Positions 52,901-64,000 of a DNA stretch of 64,000 bases are shown here, one piece after another. Made by a program: the position numbers and the translations under genes. The notes under the pieces were generated by a model. The model was given only the letters and a program-made list of their open reading frames with translations, ran no database searches and was not told the DNA's origin. Origin of the DNA: Conoideocrella luteorostrata. Its lineage: Eukaryota; Ascomycota; Sordariomycetes; Hypocreales; Clavicipitaceae. The DNA is taken from contig JASWJB010000219.1 of assembly GCA_032433595.1 (NCBI GenBank), positions 1-64,000 of the forward strand. The letters are read 5' to 3'. Each line of letters starts with the position of its first letter. Positions within the stretch are counted from its first letter, which is position 1.

Positions 52901-55900
52901 TTGTTGATTAATATCCAGAGCTTGAAACTGTGATGAGATGCCTTCCAAGCCATCAGGTTCATCAATGTTTGCATAGATGTCTTGGAGTCTCTCCAGTAAG
53001 CGATTCCTGTCATCTGGCTCTCGTTTTTGTTGCTCCATCTTCTGGGCATGATGCTCCAAGTAGAACAAGGCTCGGGCATACTCATTACAGTCGGTTGCCC
53101 GCTGCGAGACGAGCTCTGCAGGAATGCGATCCAGCACACCCTGTATTCGGGCCACGCTTTCTTTGCCTTCTGGGGACAGTCGTCCCGCAGCCCTCTTCTC
53201 CTGGATCCATCGCATGGCGTAATCAAGACAACGAAAAACGGCCTGGGTAAGATGTTAGCAAGCAACCTGAGTAATTATAAATAAATGACAAGGAAAAGTC
53301 AACGGCGAAGCACTGCTTACATGACAAAAACGTTTCACCTCCTCTCGCTCCATGTAAGACGCATCGTCCGCGGGCTGATACTTCAAAACGCCCAGTAACT
53401 CACCCATGATGATGTCCTTCTCCCTGTCGCTACTGTTCGAACTAAGTAGAATGTGTAGAACAAGGTATGGCAAAAGGAACTCGGCGGTCGATAAGTCTTT
53501 GACTCGGATGACGCGTTTTAGAGGCTCAAATAATAAAGACGCAAGTGGATTCTGGCCCTTTTCCATCATATCCAGAACGAAAGACCTCAACCAATTGCCA
53601 TATGGCTTGCCAGGGTGGAAAATGGGATAGTCAACGTTCATCAGCTGCATAGGGGCAACCATGTAGCGAGACGTCAAAAACGGTTGGACCACTTCGCGGA
53701 CATTTTCGGGTATGTTCATCCACTTCGCATAAATTTCGTTGCCACCAACCATTCCGGTATTTTGCATTGCACAGGCCGCTCGGATGTCACAGCTGTCTAA
53801 CAGTTGCTGCATAGCATAAGAAAGAAACCCTTGTAGCTTGGTGTCTGTCGCGGACAAGAACGAGGGGACCAAGACCTCCTCCAAAAGGAACAAACCAAAG
53901 TCCGTCATCTCGTCACCTACTTCAAAATTGTGCAGCACAACGATTGACCGCTTCTCTCTGACCGTTTCAATCTTGTTCGAATCCAAACATCCAATGAGCC
54001 CCATGCTCTCAACACACAGTCTAGAAATATCCGTCTGCAAACCGTTGTACTTGTACGCACAATCAAGAAGTGACCTGAGCACGGTAGTAATGGCGCTGTC
54101 CGGTCTTTGGCTCACTGCAGAGGTGTTTAAGGCAGATTGATTGTCCCTAAGATATGGAACAAGCTCGGTTAAAGCTTGATGAACAACCCCCGAATTGTCA
54201 TGCCCAACTCTCTGTGCAAAAATTTCCAGAGTCTCTTCCATGGTTATAGTTGGGCGCATCACAGCAAGATTCTTTTCCACATCATCAAGGCCGTTGCATG
54301 TCGAAAGTGAAGGGAGCTTATTTATATGCATTTCTACCACTGTACCATGTTTTTTTAACAGAGATAGAAGCATAAATTTGGCGACGCCAGCACCAGTAGA
54401 AGTTAAAACATTCCAGTAACGGATGATAATGAAGAAAGTTGTTTCAAGTAGTGCTTCGACATCCTCCTCTTCAAAGTGAGCAAGCATGGCGGCCCAGCAA
54501 GACAAGCTAGCCTCGCGTAATGGCTCTTGAGAGATGGCCGAAAGAAGACAAGCAGAAATCTAGCTGGCATGTTAGTAAAGACTTGGCATAAAGCTTCAGT
54601 GACAGATGACACAAACCTGTGGCCTTACTATTCTGGCATGCTGCATACAAGTCCTGATCATCTCCTCTAAAGCACCTATGCAAATTCTTTGCTCCAAGAC
54701 TGGCGGCTGCAACGAAACTGAATCGTTTATGACGTCCGTAAGTCGAGGCATAAGACCTAAAATATGAGGCTGCAGAAAGCGACCAACGACATTCCCTTTC
54801 TTATTCTTGGTTTCTTTATTCGCGTTGAGGACTGTGGTTGCCACCAAGTGAAGAGCTTGTCGAACCTGGAATGTCGTTAGAAAAAGAAGAAAAGAAAAAC
54901 GACTCACCGAACTGTCTTGGCTTACCAGAGATTTTTTCGATTCATCTGTGGTAGACGCGGCTTTCAGAAGCTCCAGCGCGATAAGAACGGGTTCTGTTAG
55001 AAAAAGGTGAAGAAGCGGCAGGTTGTGAAAATGAGAAGATATCTGGTTCAATCGAGATTTCGTAAACTCTTCAATGTCTTCAGTATCTTGAACCAGTAGC
55101 AGCGCCAAGGTTGATGCAAGATTCGGGCCATCCATCACCGGATAGGAGACGTTCTCGTCATGGCGAGCTTCGGCGATCTTTTGGATGACATCCTGCCGCT
55201 TATCGAGTACCAGCCAAGGCAGAGCATGAGTCTGTATCAACAAGAGTAAGTCATTCACCGATATTTGCAGCAGCTCTGCAATTGCACGGCTTCTCTGGGG
55301 TCGTTGAATCATGTCCTTGGTAGCCATATAGGCGAGACTTTTCCAAAATGGCTCGAAGAGTCGCCTTGGAGTCGTGCTGCGAGCCTCGGCGAGATTGACT
55401 AGTTCGTTAAAGGCAAATGCTGATACAATGCTGTTGCTGCTTCCTAGGTAATCGACGAGTTGTATCAACACCAAGTTCAGCTCATCCTCTGATACAACGC
55501 GACCAATCTGACCCCATGCCATGATTCTGGTTTCGACTAGATGCGGTTTGTCTTTGTCTTGCCCAGAAGTCGATTTAAGCAAGGCGATAGAATTTTTGCG
55601 GTTTCGCGCAACCAGCTCGTTCAACTCGTGGCTCGTTGTGCTCAGTGGCCTTGCTCGTATGAATTCCCCGAGAGTTCTTCCAGCAGCGATCCGGAGTTCT
55701 CTAATGGAGCTGTTTAAGGCTTGTAGACACCATTGTCCTGGACCAGATGTTTCCAAGTTTAAATAACCTGGGTCCTCGCAATGAACTACCAACCTTCTCA
55801 GTGCTATCATGGCAGCAACCCTAGGCTGTCTTGACTCTATGAAAGAGGGTATCGAAATCAAATTTGAAAACGTCCTTCGTGCGGCCTCCTTGGCAACTTG

Positions 55901-57781
55901 AAAATCTGGAATCGGTCTTGGTGTGTTGCCCAATTCGCAAACTGCACATTGGCCACTCCCCAAAGTTTCAGCAAGGACAAGCCCTGAGCCATCAGACACA
56001 CAAGATATTCGAGTGAGAAGATCCAAGGCCAGACACTGGCTGCCAGTTGGGGATTTCGAGAATTGACCCCTGCGCACACTTAGAACAGAATAAAGCCGGG
56101 GAGTATATCTAAAGGGTATACGTACGCAAAATTTTCCTCTGGAATCGAGATTTCTGTATTTTCATTCCAAACCATGTCTAGGACCCCATAAAGAGCCTTG
56201 ACAAGACAAGATAAAGTGTTAGGGTCCGATGCTGTTGTTTTTCTCTTTTTGGTGAAATTTCTAGATGCTATGCCTTGATTATGGTTTAAATGGAGATTCT
56301 CCACTGATTTTCGAACCTCTTGATCTCGAAAGTACGACGGACTAGTCTCTTCATCAAATGTCTGGTCAGGTGCGGCATATATAATTTGCCGTAGTAGTCT
56401 TGTGCAGCGCTATTGACAGTTAATTTGGGTCCAATACAAGAGGCGGCGGTAATTCTCACCCAGATGTCAGTTCCTTCTCCAATTGATGGGTGTTGTAATG
56501 AGAGGAGAGATAATTCTTGTACGAGCCTTGACGCTGCCATACGGCCAATTGAATAAGATTCTAGCGCAGCACCAGCTACTGCCAGGAGCGAACAGCAATA
56601 TACGCGTCTCGCTTTTTCACTTCGTTCGTTTATTTGTATCAGATCCTGTGGATAGGATACCATTTCGGTACACAACAAGACTAAGAGGGCGTGAGATTTA
56701 TTTTTGAAAGTTGACGCCATTTCTTTTTCGTTCTCAAGACCTCGTGAAACATCTAATACCGTCTCTATTATAGGGATAGGAGAGCTTGATTCAGCCAAAT
56801 CCCATCGTTTTTGTGCATTCCGCAAGTCGAGCCATGTGTCCAGCAACCAGGGAATGGTATGCGATAAAACAGTCATGCTAGAAAAGACCGACTCTTGCGA
56901 TGCCAGCGGATAAGCGAGCACCTTCGCCAAGCTCGATATTTGTCGTATAGCTTGAGATGAAGAAGATATTTTGTATGAAGTTCTCGAAACAACTAGCTCG
57001 CTACTGTAGCCCAGAATTTGATTGAGAGCAAATTGGGAAGGAAGATGCACTGATCCAAAAGACTTGGGCTCGGATGGGTCGAGTGATGGGTTTTGCAGCT
57101 GGTCAAGGGCACCTGCGGTCAGTCAGCATTGTAATTCACTGCATAAGATATTATAACCCTACCAACAATGCAGGTTCGTAAGTACAGGATCAAACCCTGA
57201 CCAAGTGACCATAGTTCGTCAACCCGCGAAATTAGCAGAAGTAGATACTGCAAGAACCCTTCAAGGGAGCCTGCTAGTTCTTGGAACAAGTCATGCCCGA
57301 GAAATCTAAGTAGATATGGAAGAAGCCAAGCCCAGAGAGGCTCCACGCCTCTATACAAAAGTGTATTGGAGCCATTCGCATATATGAGTACAGAAGGTGT
57401 TTCTTTGATGGTAAATCTCAGAAAATTAATTGCCTTTAATGCTTCGCCATGGGCATGCGCTTGGTTCACAAATGGATCATCCAGCTTGATGCTTTCCAGC
57501 GCGACACGACAGTATACATAAATGAGCATATGGTTGTGTTCGACTCGATCAGTATGGGAACTGAGCAGTTCCGGATGGTCCTTCACTCTTTGTATGGTTG
57601 CGAAAAGACCTTTAAGTTCATTGCTTTCATCCGATCTTGAGGATTTTGTAGACGTAGATATGTTCTCGACGAGCTGTGCAGCCAAAGTCGATGGTGGCGG
57701 ACCATCCCCAGTACCAGCAGCACCGCCAGCACCGCCATGCCGGATTAACGGAGCCGTGTTACCACGGAAGTTCTGCGCCAT
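49927..57781 (-). CDS. uvsB: ATR/Mec1-type checkpoint kinase (PIKK)
   Basis: Nine exons: 57781-57163, 57112-56460, 56409-56126, 56078-54926, 54865-54617, 54559-53321, 53242-52768, 52712-52238 and 52180-49927, giving 2466 residues, close to other fungal ATRs. All eight introns are GT/AG, 47-78 nt; the fourth is 60 nt and in frame without a stop. The kinase senses RPA-coated single-stranded DNA through its ATRIP partner and starts the replication checkpoint. The first two thirds are helical repeats with little sequence identity; the FAT region starts around the RRAAGRLSPEGK-type segment of exon 7. The kinase domain has SYMLLIKPKDDLRTDQRLME, CGIIEWVPG, GLGDRHGEN (about 2303-2311) and HVDFN (about 2323-2327), and ends in a FATC domain, VEELIKQAVDPRNLTAMYIG followed by WCPFL. 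TxTGTGTGT repeats near 1800 are a small low-complexity insert. Confidence 0.93.
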
Positions 57782-58181
57782 CGTCTTATCGGCATTGTCT
57801 TTGCAATACGTTCGACGCCGCTTCTAGACTCACGAAGAAAAAAAATTGCGGAACTGTCGTTGTTCGCCGGGAGACGCGACGTCGATCGAGGGGCTGACAC
57901 GTTCTCACGTGACCAAACTTATTCATTGTCCGTAGTCTGGCGTGACATGGTCAGTGTGTTAGGGACGATTTTATAACATCAATATAAAAAATTTCATTAA
58001 CCTATGTTCCTTCAATCATATGCAACAATACTACATAAGCATGAACATGCATGTCAAGAACCAGCTCAAAACCAAAAACCTCATCATTCCTCGTAGTCAA
58101 AGCTTACCCAGATCCAGATAACACCAGAATCATTCTCACAAACGCCGGTGCAACACGTGCTATTCCCATCCCCTGTCTTGT
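57782..58181. other. Intergenic, ATR promoter
   Basis: 400 bases between the ATR start codon and the myosin stop codon, both genes running leftwards. No repeat or nonamer is present and no gene is supported. Confidence 0.6.
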
Positions 58182-61100
58182 TCAGATAAATCCTTTGGTC
58201 ATGCTCGGCGCCCTGTTGGGAATATCCGGGCTTTCGATGCGACTGCGAAGGCTGCCGACCACAGAGCTCTTTTCAGATCGAAGCCCTTTCCAACCTTCTA
58301 TCTCTTTTTCCAGGCGGAGAGCCTTTTCCTTCTCTTCTCGAAGATCTCGCTCAGCTCGTCTTGCCGATAACTGGGTCGTCGACTCTGAAGCTTGAAGTTC
58401 GTCAATGGTCTTGAGGAGTTTATCAACCTTGTCGCGCATGCGATTCACATCGTCTGACAGCTGTGTGTTTTGTTTCTCCTTGCGTTCAATTTGCGACTGG
58501 AGATCCTTCACAGTACGATCTATGTTTCGGTTGGATCTTTGTGATTTTGATCGCGCTGCTTCATGGTCTTCAAGTTGAGACTCAAGCTATATTCACATTA
58601 GTATTTTGCGTGTACTTATATCCAGTCAATATGAGTGGCTTACCTCCTGGATACGCTTGTGTAAGAACTTGATGTCTTGGCTAGCACTAGAGAAACCCTT
58701 GGTTTCAAAATCTATCAGCTTCAGCTGGACTTCGTTCAGATTCTTCTCAAGGGCAGCCTTCTTCTTTTGAAGCTCTGTGCTTGCTTCGCGCTCAGCTGCG
58801 ATTTCCTTCTGGACATCAGAAACTAAGGCCTCCGCACGCCTCATCTTTTCGACTGCCGCTGCAGCAACGTCTTCTTGGTGGGCGAGGTTGGACTTGAGAT
58901 CTAAGACCTCCCTATCCATAGTCGCCGCATCCCGGAGTGATGGACTTTCACCCTTCACTAGCTCCTCCAGCCCAGCTTTGGCTTCGTCGAGTCGTGCTTC
59001 CACGCTGCGTTTCTCTCTCAGCAGCAGGTCACGCTCTGAAGTAATTTCATCGACAGAGGATCGCAATGTTCGCACTTGGGATAGAAGTGAGACGACCTTG
59101 CTCTGCGCCTCATTGTGGGCACTCACAGCTTCGTCTCGAGATGAAGCAACATCGGCAAGTGTAGACTCCAGACGAGACTTCTCCTTGGACCAAGTAGAGC
59201 TATTCAGAACCTCATCATCCCATTTCGAACGTAGGTCGTCAAGCTCCTCGCGAAGTCTGGCAATTTCAGCCTGTTTATACAGTTTTTCCTCGCGGGCGAG
59301 ATCGAGCTCCTTTGTTAAAGTAGTGAATTCCGCTTGATACTTCTTCCGAGTTTGCTCCATGCTCGATTCTTTGTCCTCAATATCCATGGCACGTTGGCTG
59401 CGGTAATCCTCTAGCTCGTGTTGAAGTCGTTTCTTGGCCTGTGAAACAGACTCAAGATCAGTAGATATATCTTCAATACGTTCCTCCAGACGCTGGTTTT
59501 GACGCTGCAAGTCATCGATCGTAGCATCTGTCTTCTGCCGCTCGGCCATAACCTCGCTGTAAGTGTCTTCTGACTCCTTTGCCTGAGTTTTGGCAAACTG
59601 CTCAGCTCGGCTAGCTTTGAGAACAGCTATTTCCGCTTGTTCAAGCTTGCCAAAGTACTCGTCAGCTCGGCTCTTGTATGTTTCAAGCCCAGCTGTTACA
59701 TCGGCCAGCTTCGAAGATTCTGCATCGAGCCGGATCTGAAGTTCAGTATACTCCTGCAAAAGCTGGCTACGGCTCTGTGCTTCCTGTTCGCGTGCCATTG
59801 TCATTTCCTGAAGGTCTGACTTTGAATCGCGCAGCTCAACTTCTAGCTTTGCTCTGTCATGGCGCATCTTATCGAAGTGGGACTTAACGTCTGTCAGTTC
59901 TGCGACAGCATCCTTATGGCTGTGCAACAGGGCGCGTCTAGACTCTTCCTGGCTATTAAAAACATCCAGAATCTCTTCGTGAGATCTAGCCTGGACATCG
60001 CGCAGCGAAAGCTCGCCAGTGCGAATATTCTTTTCCAGGGCAGAAACCTTCTTGCTTGAGTCATCAAGCATATCGTGCAATCTGCTGTTGGCCTTTTCCA
60101 ACTTCTGCATCCGTCTAAGAGAGGGGCTCTGATCATTGAAGGAGTCCGGTAAAGGAGTGCTTCGGTCGAGCTGACTTTGGAGATGACGGTTTTGCATCTG
60201 AGAGATCTGAAGCTGATTTTGAAGCTCCTCAAGTTCAGCCTTGAAGTCCATGCGATTGTTCACAGCCAAAGTGTCCACAGTTTTATCTGATTTACCAGTA
60301 TCATGGAGCTCAGTGATTTCTTGGCTACCCTTCTTGGGTGTAGATGTATTAGAGAAGCGGCGGGCGTTGACCCTAGTAGCTCGTCGCTGGGTAGGTGAGC
60401 CGTTAAAAGGGGCCTCATTCAAATGGATTTCCTCCAATCTTGGACGGGTTGAGCTTTCGTTTCGTGCAGCGCGAAGTTCTGCAACCTGACTTTCTGCATT
60501 GGCCCTAGCAGTAGACTGAACGCGAAGATTCTGTTGAAGCTCCTCCACCTTGCGCACCAAATCGAAATTTTTGAGAAGTGCTCTTTGGTTTCCGTCGTCT
60601 GATGGTGGAGGGATATGAACTGCTGGGTCGACAGTTTTCAAAGCATTGAGCATCTGCGAACGCAACTCTTGCATTTCTCTGTCTCTTGCATCTAGAGATG
60701 CCTGCAGAGTGCGGACAGTTGCTTGCGATTGACTGCGCAACTGTCGCTCGGAATCGATTGTGCGATTGGCCTCAGCAAGCTTGACCGTAAAATTTGATGA
60801 GGCTTTCTCCGCGCTTCTGCTTGATTGGACTTCTCTGGCAACTTCATGGTTGAGGTCCTCAAGGTTGAGCTGAAGCTTCTCGGTCTTCTTCTCCAGGGAT
60901 GCAACTGTAACTTGCGCATCGCCGAGTTGCTTGTTCAAGTTAGCATTTTGCTCTTCCAGCCTGGATTTCTCTTTCTGTAAACTGAGGACATGTGCACGAG
61001 ATGATTCATTCGCCCGGGAGGTAGATCTAGCTATTTCCAAACCCTTTTGTTGCAGCTTGTTGAGAAGAGCTCTGTTATCATTTTCCGAAGCATTTAGTCG

Positions 61101-64000
61101 GCTCTTGATAGTATTGAGCTCTCGTTCCATCCTATCCTTGGTTTGATCATTCTGCAGCCCAAATTCGCCCGATGATGCAATCAGCTTGTTGAGTCCTTCG
61201 ATTTGGCGATTAAGTTTCGCACACTCATCCTCAAACCAACGCAATCGGTCCTGAGCGGCATCCAAGTCTTTCCGCAGGCTATTTTCCCTCTCTCGGGCCA
61301 TTTTCGAAGCCTGTCGCTCACCAGAGATTTCTGCCTGGAGCCGGGCTTCTTCAGCTTGAGTTTTTTCCACTCGAAGTCTACGAATCTCATCACGCGCGTC
61401 GTCTCGTTCCTTCTCTACCGCAGTGCGAGCCTCCATTGTTCTTCTAAGAGTATCTTGTTGGACGTAAAGTTCCTTTTCAATAACAATTTTAGATTCGTTC
61501 AAGGTCTCGTACTCCTCCTGCAGAGTTTGGTATTTGTGCTCTCCTAGGAGTAGAACATCGTCTCGGGATTGACGTTCCCGACTCAAATCCATTTGAGCGT
61601 TGTAGAGTTCCTCTTTGAGATCCTTGATCTGAGCTTCAAGCAGTGCGCGGTTCTGGTCGGCTTGAGCATCTTCTGACAATCTGGCGGCGAGCAAGGTCTT
61701 GGCTTCTTCAGCCTCGCGTTCAAGTTGGGAATGTTTCGATCTCATCGCATCCAGCTCAGCTTGGACATCACGGGATCTGCTTGAGATCCTGTTTTTCTCT
61801 TCAGTCAGAGCTTTCTTCTGGTCTTCCAAAGTGCGACGCTCGGTCTCGAATTTTCTCTTATCGCTTCGAAGCAAAGCTAATTCACTTTCTTTGCTCCTTA
61901 CCAAGTCTTCGTAATCAGTCGACGTCTTGGAAAGCTGAGAGAGTTGGTATTTTACATCCTTGTTTTCCTGACTAAGGCGAGATTCGCGTAACCTGGCAGT
62001 ATCGACTTCCTTCTGAATTGTCCGAAATTTGACTTGATTGTCCTGATCAAGTTGAAGCAATTTGCTTTCCAAATCTTGGGCTTTTCGATCTTTTAGGCTC
62101 AAATGACTTTGGAGGACCTTGATTTCATCAGCAAGAGCAGCTTCTTGCTCGCTACGCTCAGACTGCCTCTGCGAAATCTCTTTCACAGAATCCTCAAGCT
62201 CCACAGCTTTGAGGGACAATTTTCCCTTTTCCTCTTCTAATTTGCTTATTAATGATGCAGCTTGTTCAAGCTGAAGTCTGAATTTCTCAACATCCTGTTC
62301 TGCGCGACGTTTAGCTTCCATCAGGTCGTCAAGTTGGTCTTCAAGCCTCTCTTGGTCATCGATGGCTCCAGCAAGCTTCTCTTCGAGCTCTGCCTCGCGA
62401 TTTTGAAGTCGTTTAAAGATTTCTTCCTTATCTAAAGCAAGGGCACGCTCACTCTCCAATGTCTGTTGGATGCGCTGCATCTCAGCATGAGTATTGCGGC
62501 GGTCGTCTTCTAATTTTTCACGTTGTTCAACGCCAAGTCTCATCTTCTCGTTCAGTTGCTTGATCATAACGTCTCGCTTCTTGACTTCAGTGGCAGTGCG
62601 GGTGGCTCCAAGTAGAGGCTTCATCTTCATAATGAGTTGCCACCAAGGGTTCTCTGCCAGGTCCAAATACACATTGAAATTTCTTTGGATAATTCGTGTA
62701 GCTTCAGTTCGGAAAAGTCTTTTGTAGGCTGCGCGTCGTTGAACAAATCCCCTGGCTACTGACTGGAATCGCGCCATGATCTCCGTGATCAGAGCATCTC
62801 GCTGCTCTTCGAGCTCTGCCAGAACTCCCGCCCTGAAAAAGACCTTTGTGAGGCCTACGCGGTACAATGTCTTATCAAGACCGAGTTTCTCCAACATGAT
62901 GGTTGCAGCTGCCTGACCTTCCAGGTATCCGGTAGGCATGTTGGAACAAAGAACTTCATATCGCTGACGGAACTCTGTAAAAGGAAGTCTGTTGGGAAAG
63001 CCTGTTCGGGCAATGCGTATACCCTCCAACACGCCATTGCAGCGCAGTTGATCAAGTACGAGAAGACTGTTGAACTGCTTAGGTCGTTTCTTGTGGTTGG
63101 GAAGAATGCAGCGTACAAAGTGAGGATGCGTTGAGTGAAGTTGGGTCATAAGACTGTGCAGTTGCTCCTTATGTCTCTGAGCAACGGTTCGGAAAAGCCC
63201 TTTCTTGACTCGGCTTCGGCCACTTCCGAGCTCCTCGTCAGTGTCAGCGCAGTCAGCAAAGAGCTCACCAACATGCTCATCAGCAGAAGCAGCAAGAAGT
63301 CGTGTGATATTATCATTTAACGGATCCTTGTTCTTCTCCAGCCAGCCTTCAGTAGAGTATTCAACTTCAGCGGCGTAGTGTGTAAGAAGAAAGCCATGGT
63401 TTAGGCGAGAACGGCGATATTTCGTCGACTTCTTATCCCACAATGAATGCAATTTCTCGGTAAAAGACTTGTCCGTGGCCTTTGGCATGACGGAGTCTTC
63501 GTCGAGACAAGAAAAGATACCAATCGGGTTGGGCAACTCAATGAGATCAATAGTAGGTTGCAAATCTCGACCAAAATCAATGAATTTCCATTCGATTTGC
63601 TCACGAGCGTACTCTTCCTGCTCAAGAACAAACATGTGGTGATTGAAAAACTGCTGAAGCTTCTCATTAGTGTAGTTGATGCAGAGCTGTTCGAAGCTGT
63701 TTTCTTCGAAGATTTCGAATCCAGCAATATCCAGAACGCCAATGAAGTGTGAATCATCTAGTCCCATACCAGTTCTGTCAAGCTGTCGGTTGATTCGCGA
63801 TACAAGATCTCCGAAACCACGCTCGTAGATACCTTTTGACAAGGCATCCAAACTAAGACGAACTTGTTCCGGAGTTTGTACTTTCTCGACCCACTCTCTC
63901 CCGGCCTTTACTTTTGGGTGAAGTAGCCCTTGAATGAAAGGCTCCACCGGAACTCCAAGAAGCTTGCACACGATTGCAGCTTGTTGTTTAGATTCTGGAG
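58182..64000 (-). CDS. Class II myosin heavy chain, 5' end beyond the window
   Basis: Visible exons are 64000-58644 (open to the edge) and 58586-58182, with a 57-nt intron; about 1920 residues can be read. The motor starts mid-domain: LDIAGFEIFEENSFEQLCIN (relay-helix region), YTNEKLQQFFNHHMFVLEQE, LRCNGVLEGIRIARTGFPNR and YRVGLTKVFFRAG (converter), then one or two IQ-like segments (ARFQSVARGFVQRRAAYKRL) and about 1100 residues of coiled coil with Glu/Lys/Leu periodicity (for example EELYNAQMDLSRERQSRDDV), broken by a non-coiled stretch near 60.2-60.6 kb (RRATRVNARRFSNTSTPKKG). It ends PNRAPSMTKGFI. Two-headed class II myosins power the cytokinetic ring and septation in moulds (A. nidulans MyoB, S. 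pombe Myo2). The length is right for the class; the missing part holds the first part of the motor. Confidence 0.92.

Noticed and set aside
1..64000. CRISPR arrays, bacterial operons, transposase or reverse-transcriptase genes
   Set aside because: None seen; the many introns and fungal families exclude a prokaryotic reading, and no terminal repeats or mobile-element proteins were recognised.

Overview
The window is nuclear DNA of a filamentous ascomycete, most likely a Sordariomycete and plausibly of the order Hypocreales. The evidence is short introns (about 47-80 nt) with GT/AG ends and a CTAAC- or CTGAC-type branch site just before the acceptor, a family content typical of moulds (Clr5-domain protein, fungal Hsp70-like ATPase, PHAF1/UPF0183, SUR7 family, cytochrome-type D-lactate dehydrogenase, HOG-pathway MAPKK, ATR kinase, class II myosin) and long gene-poor intervals. 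Species cannot be fixed by eye. Gene models below were built by joining exons by hand; for every complete model the exon lengths sum to a whole number of codons.

Layout. 1-3 kb: a decayed SRPK-like protein kinase and a cluster of a recurring nonamer (TACGGAGTA or its complement). 3-15 kb: a DHA2-type MFS exporter (+), then PHAF1/UPF0183, DLD1, a Clr5-domain protein and an Hsp70-like ATPase, all on the minus strand. 15-19.4 kb: a fungal coiled-coil protein (+), a gamma-glutamylcyclotransferase-like enzyme (-) and, divergent from it, a glutamine-synthetase-fold amidoligase (+). 19.6-27.6 kb: the alpha (biotin) subunit of 3-methylcrotonyl-CoA carboxylase (-), a 2.4-kb gene-poor stretch with two doubtful fragments, a PNPOx-like flavoprotein (+) and a PIN-like auxin-efflux-carrier family transporter (-). 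27.6-32.5 kb: gene-poor. 32.5-37 kb: the Pbs2/OS-5 MAPKK (+) and a SUR7-family membrane protein (-). 37-43.4 kb: gene-poor and relatively AT-rich. 43.4-49 kb: a small secreted glutamine-rich protein with EQH heptads (+), a 76-residue hydrophilic protein (-), a ubiquitin C-terminal hydrolase (-), and a PARP-type zinc-finger protein with a 46-residue tandem repeat (-). 49.9-64 kb: the ATR checkpoint kinase in nine exons (2466 residues) and, upstream in the same orientation, a class II myosin heavy chain cut by the right edge.

How the genes relate. Most are independent housekeeping or signalling genes. The pair most likely to form a system is the GGCT-like enzyme and the amidoligase at 16.8-19.4 kb: one makes amide bonds and the other resolves gamma-glutamyl-type amides, and they share an 872-bp divergent intergenic region. 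The other leads worth following are the nonamer (15 exact copies, all outside called exons), the secreted heptad-repeat protein, the tandem-repeat PARP-finger protein and the kinase pseudogene.
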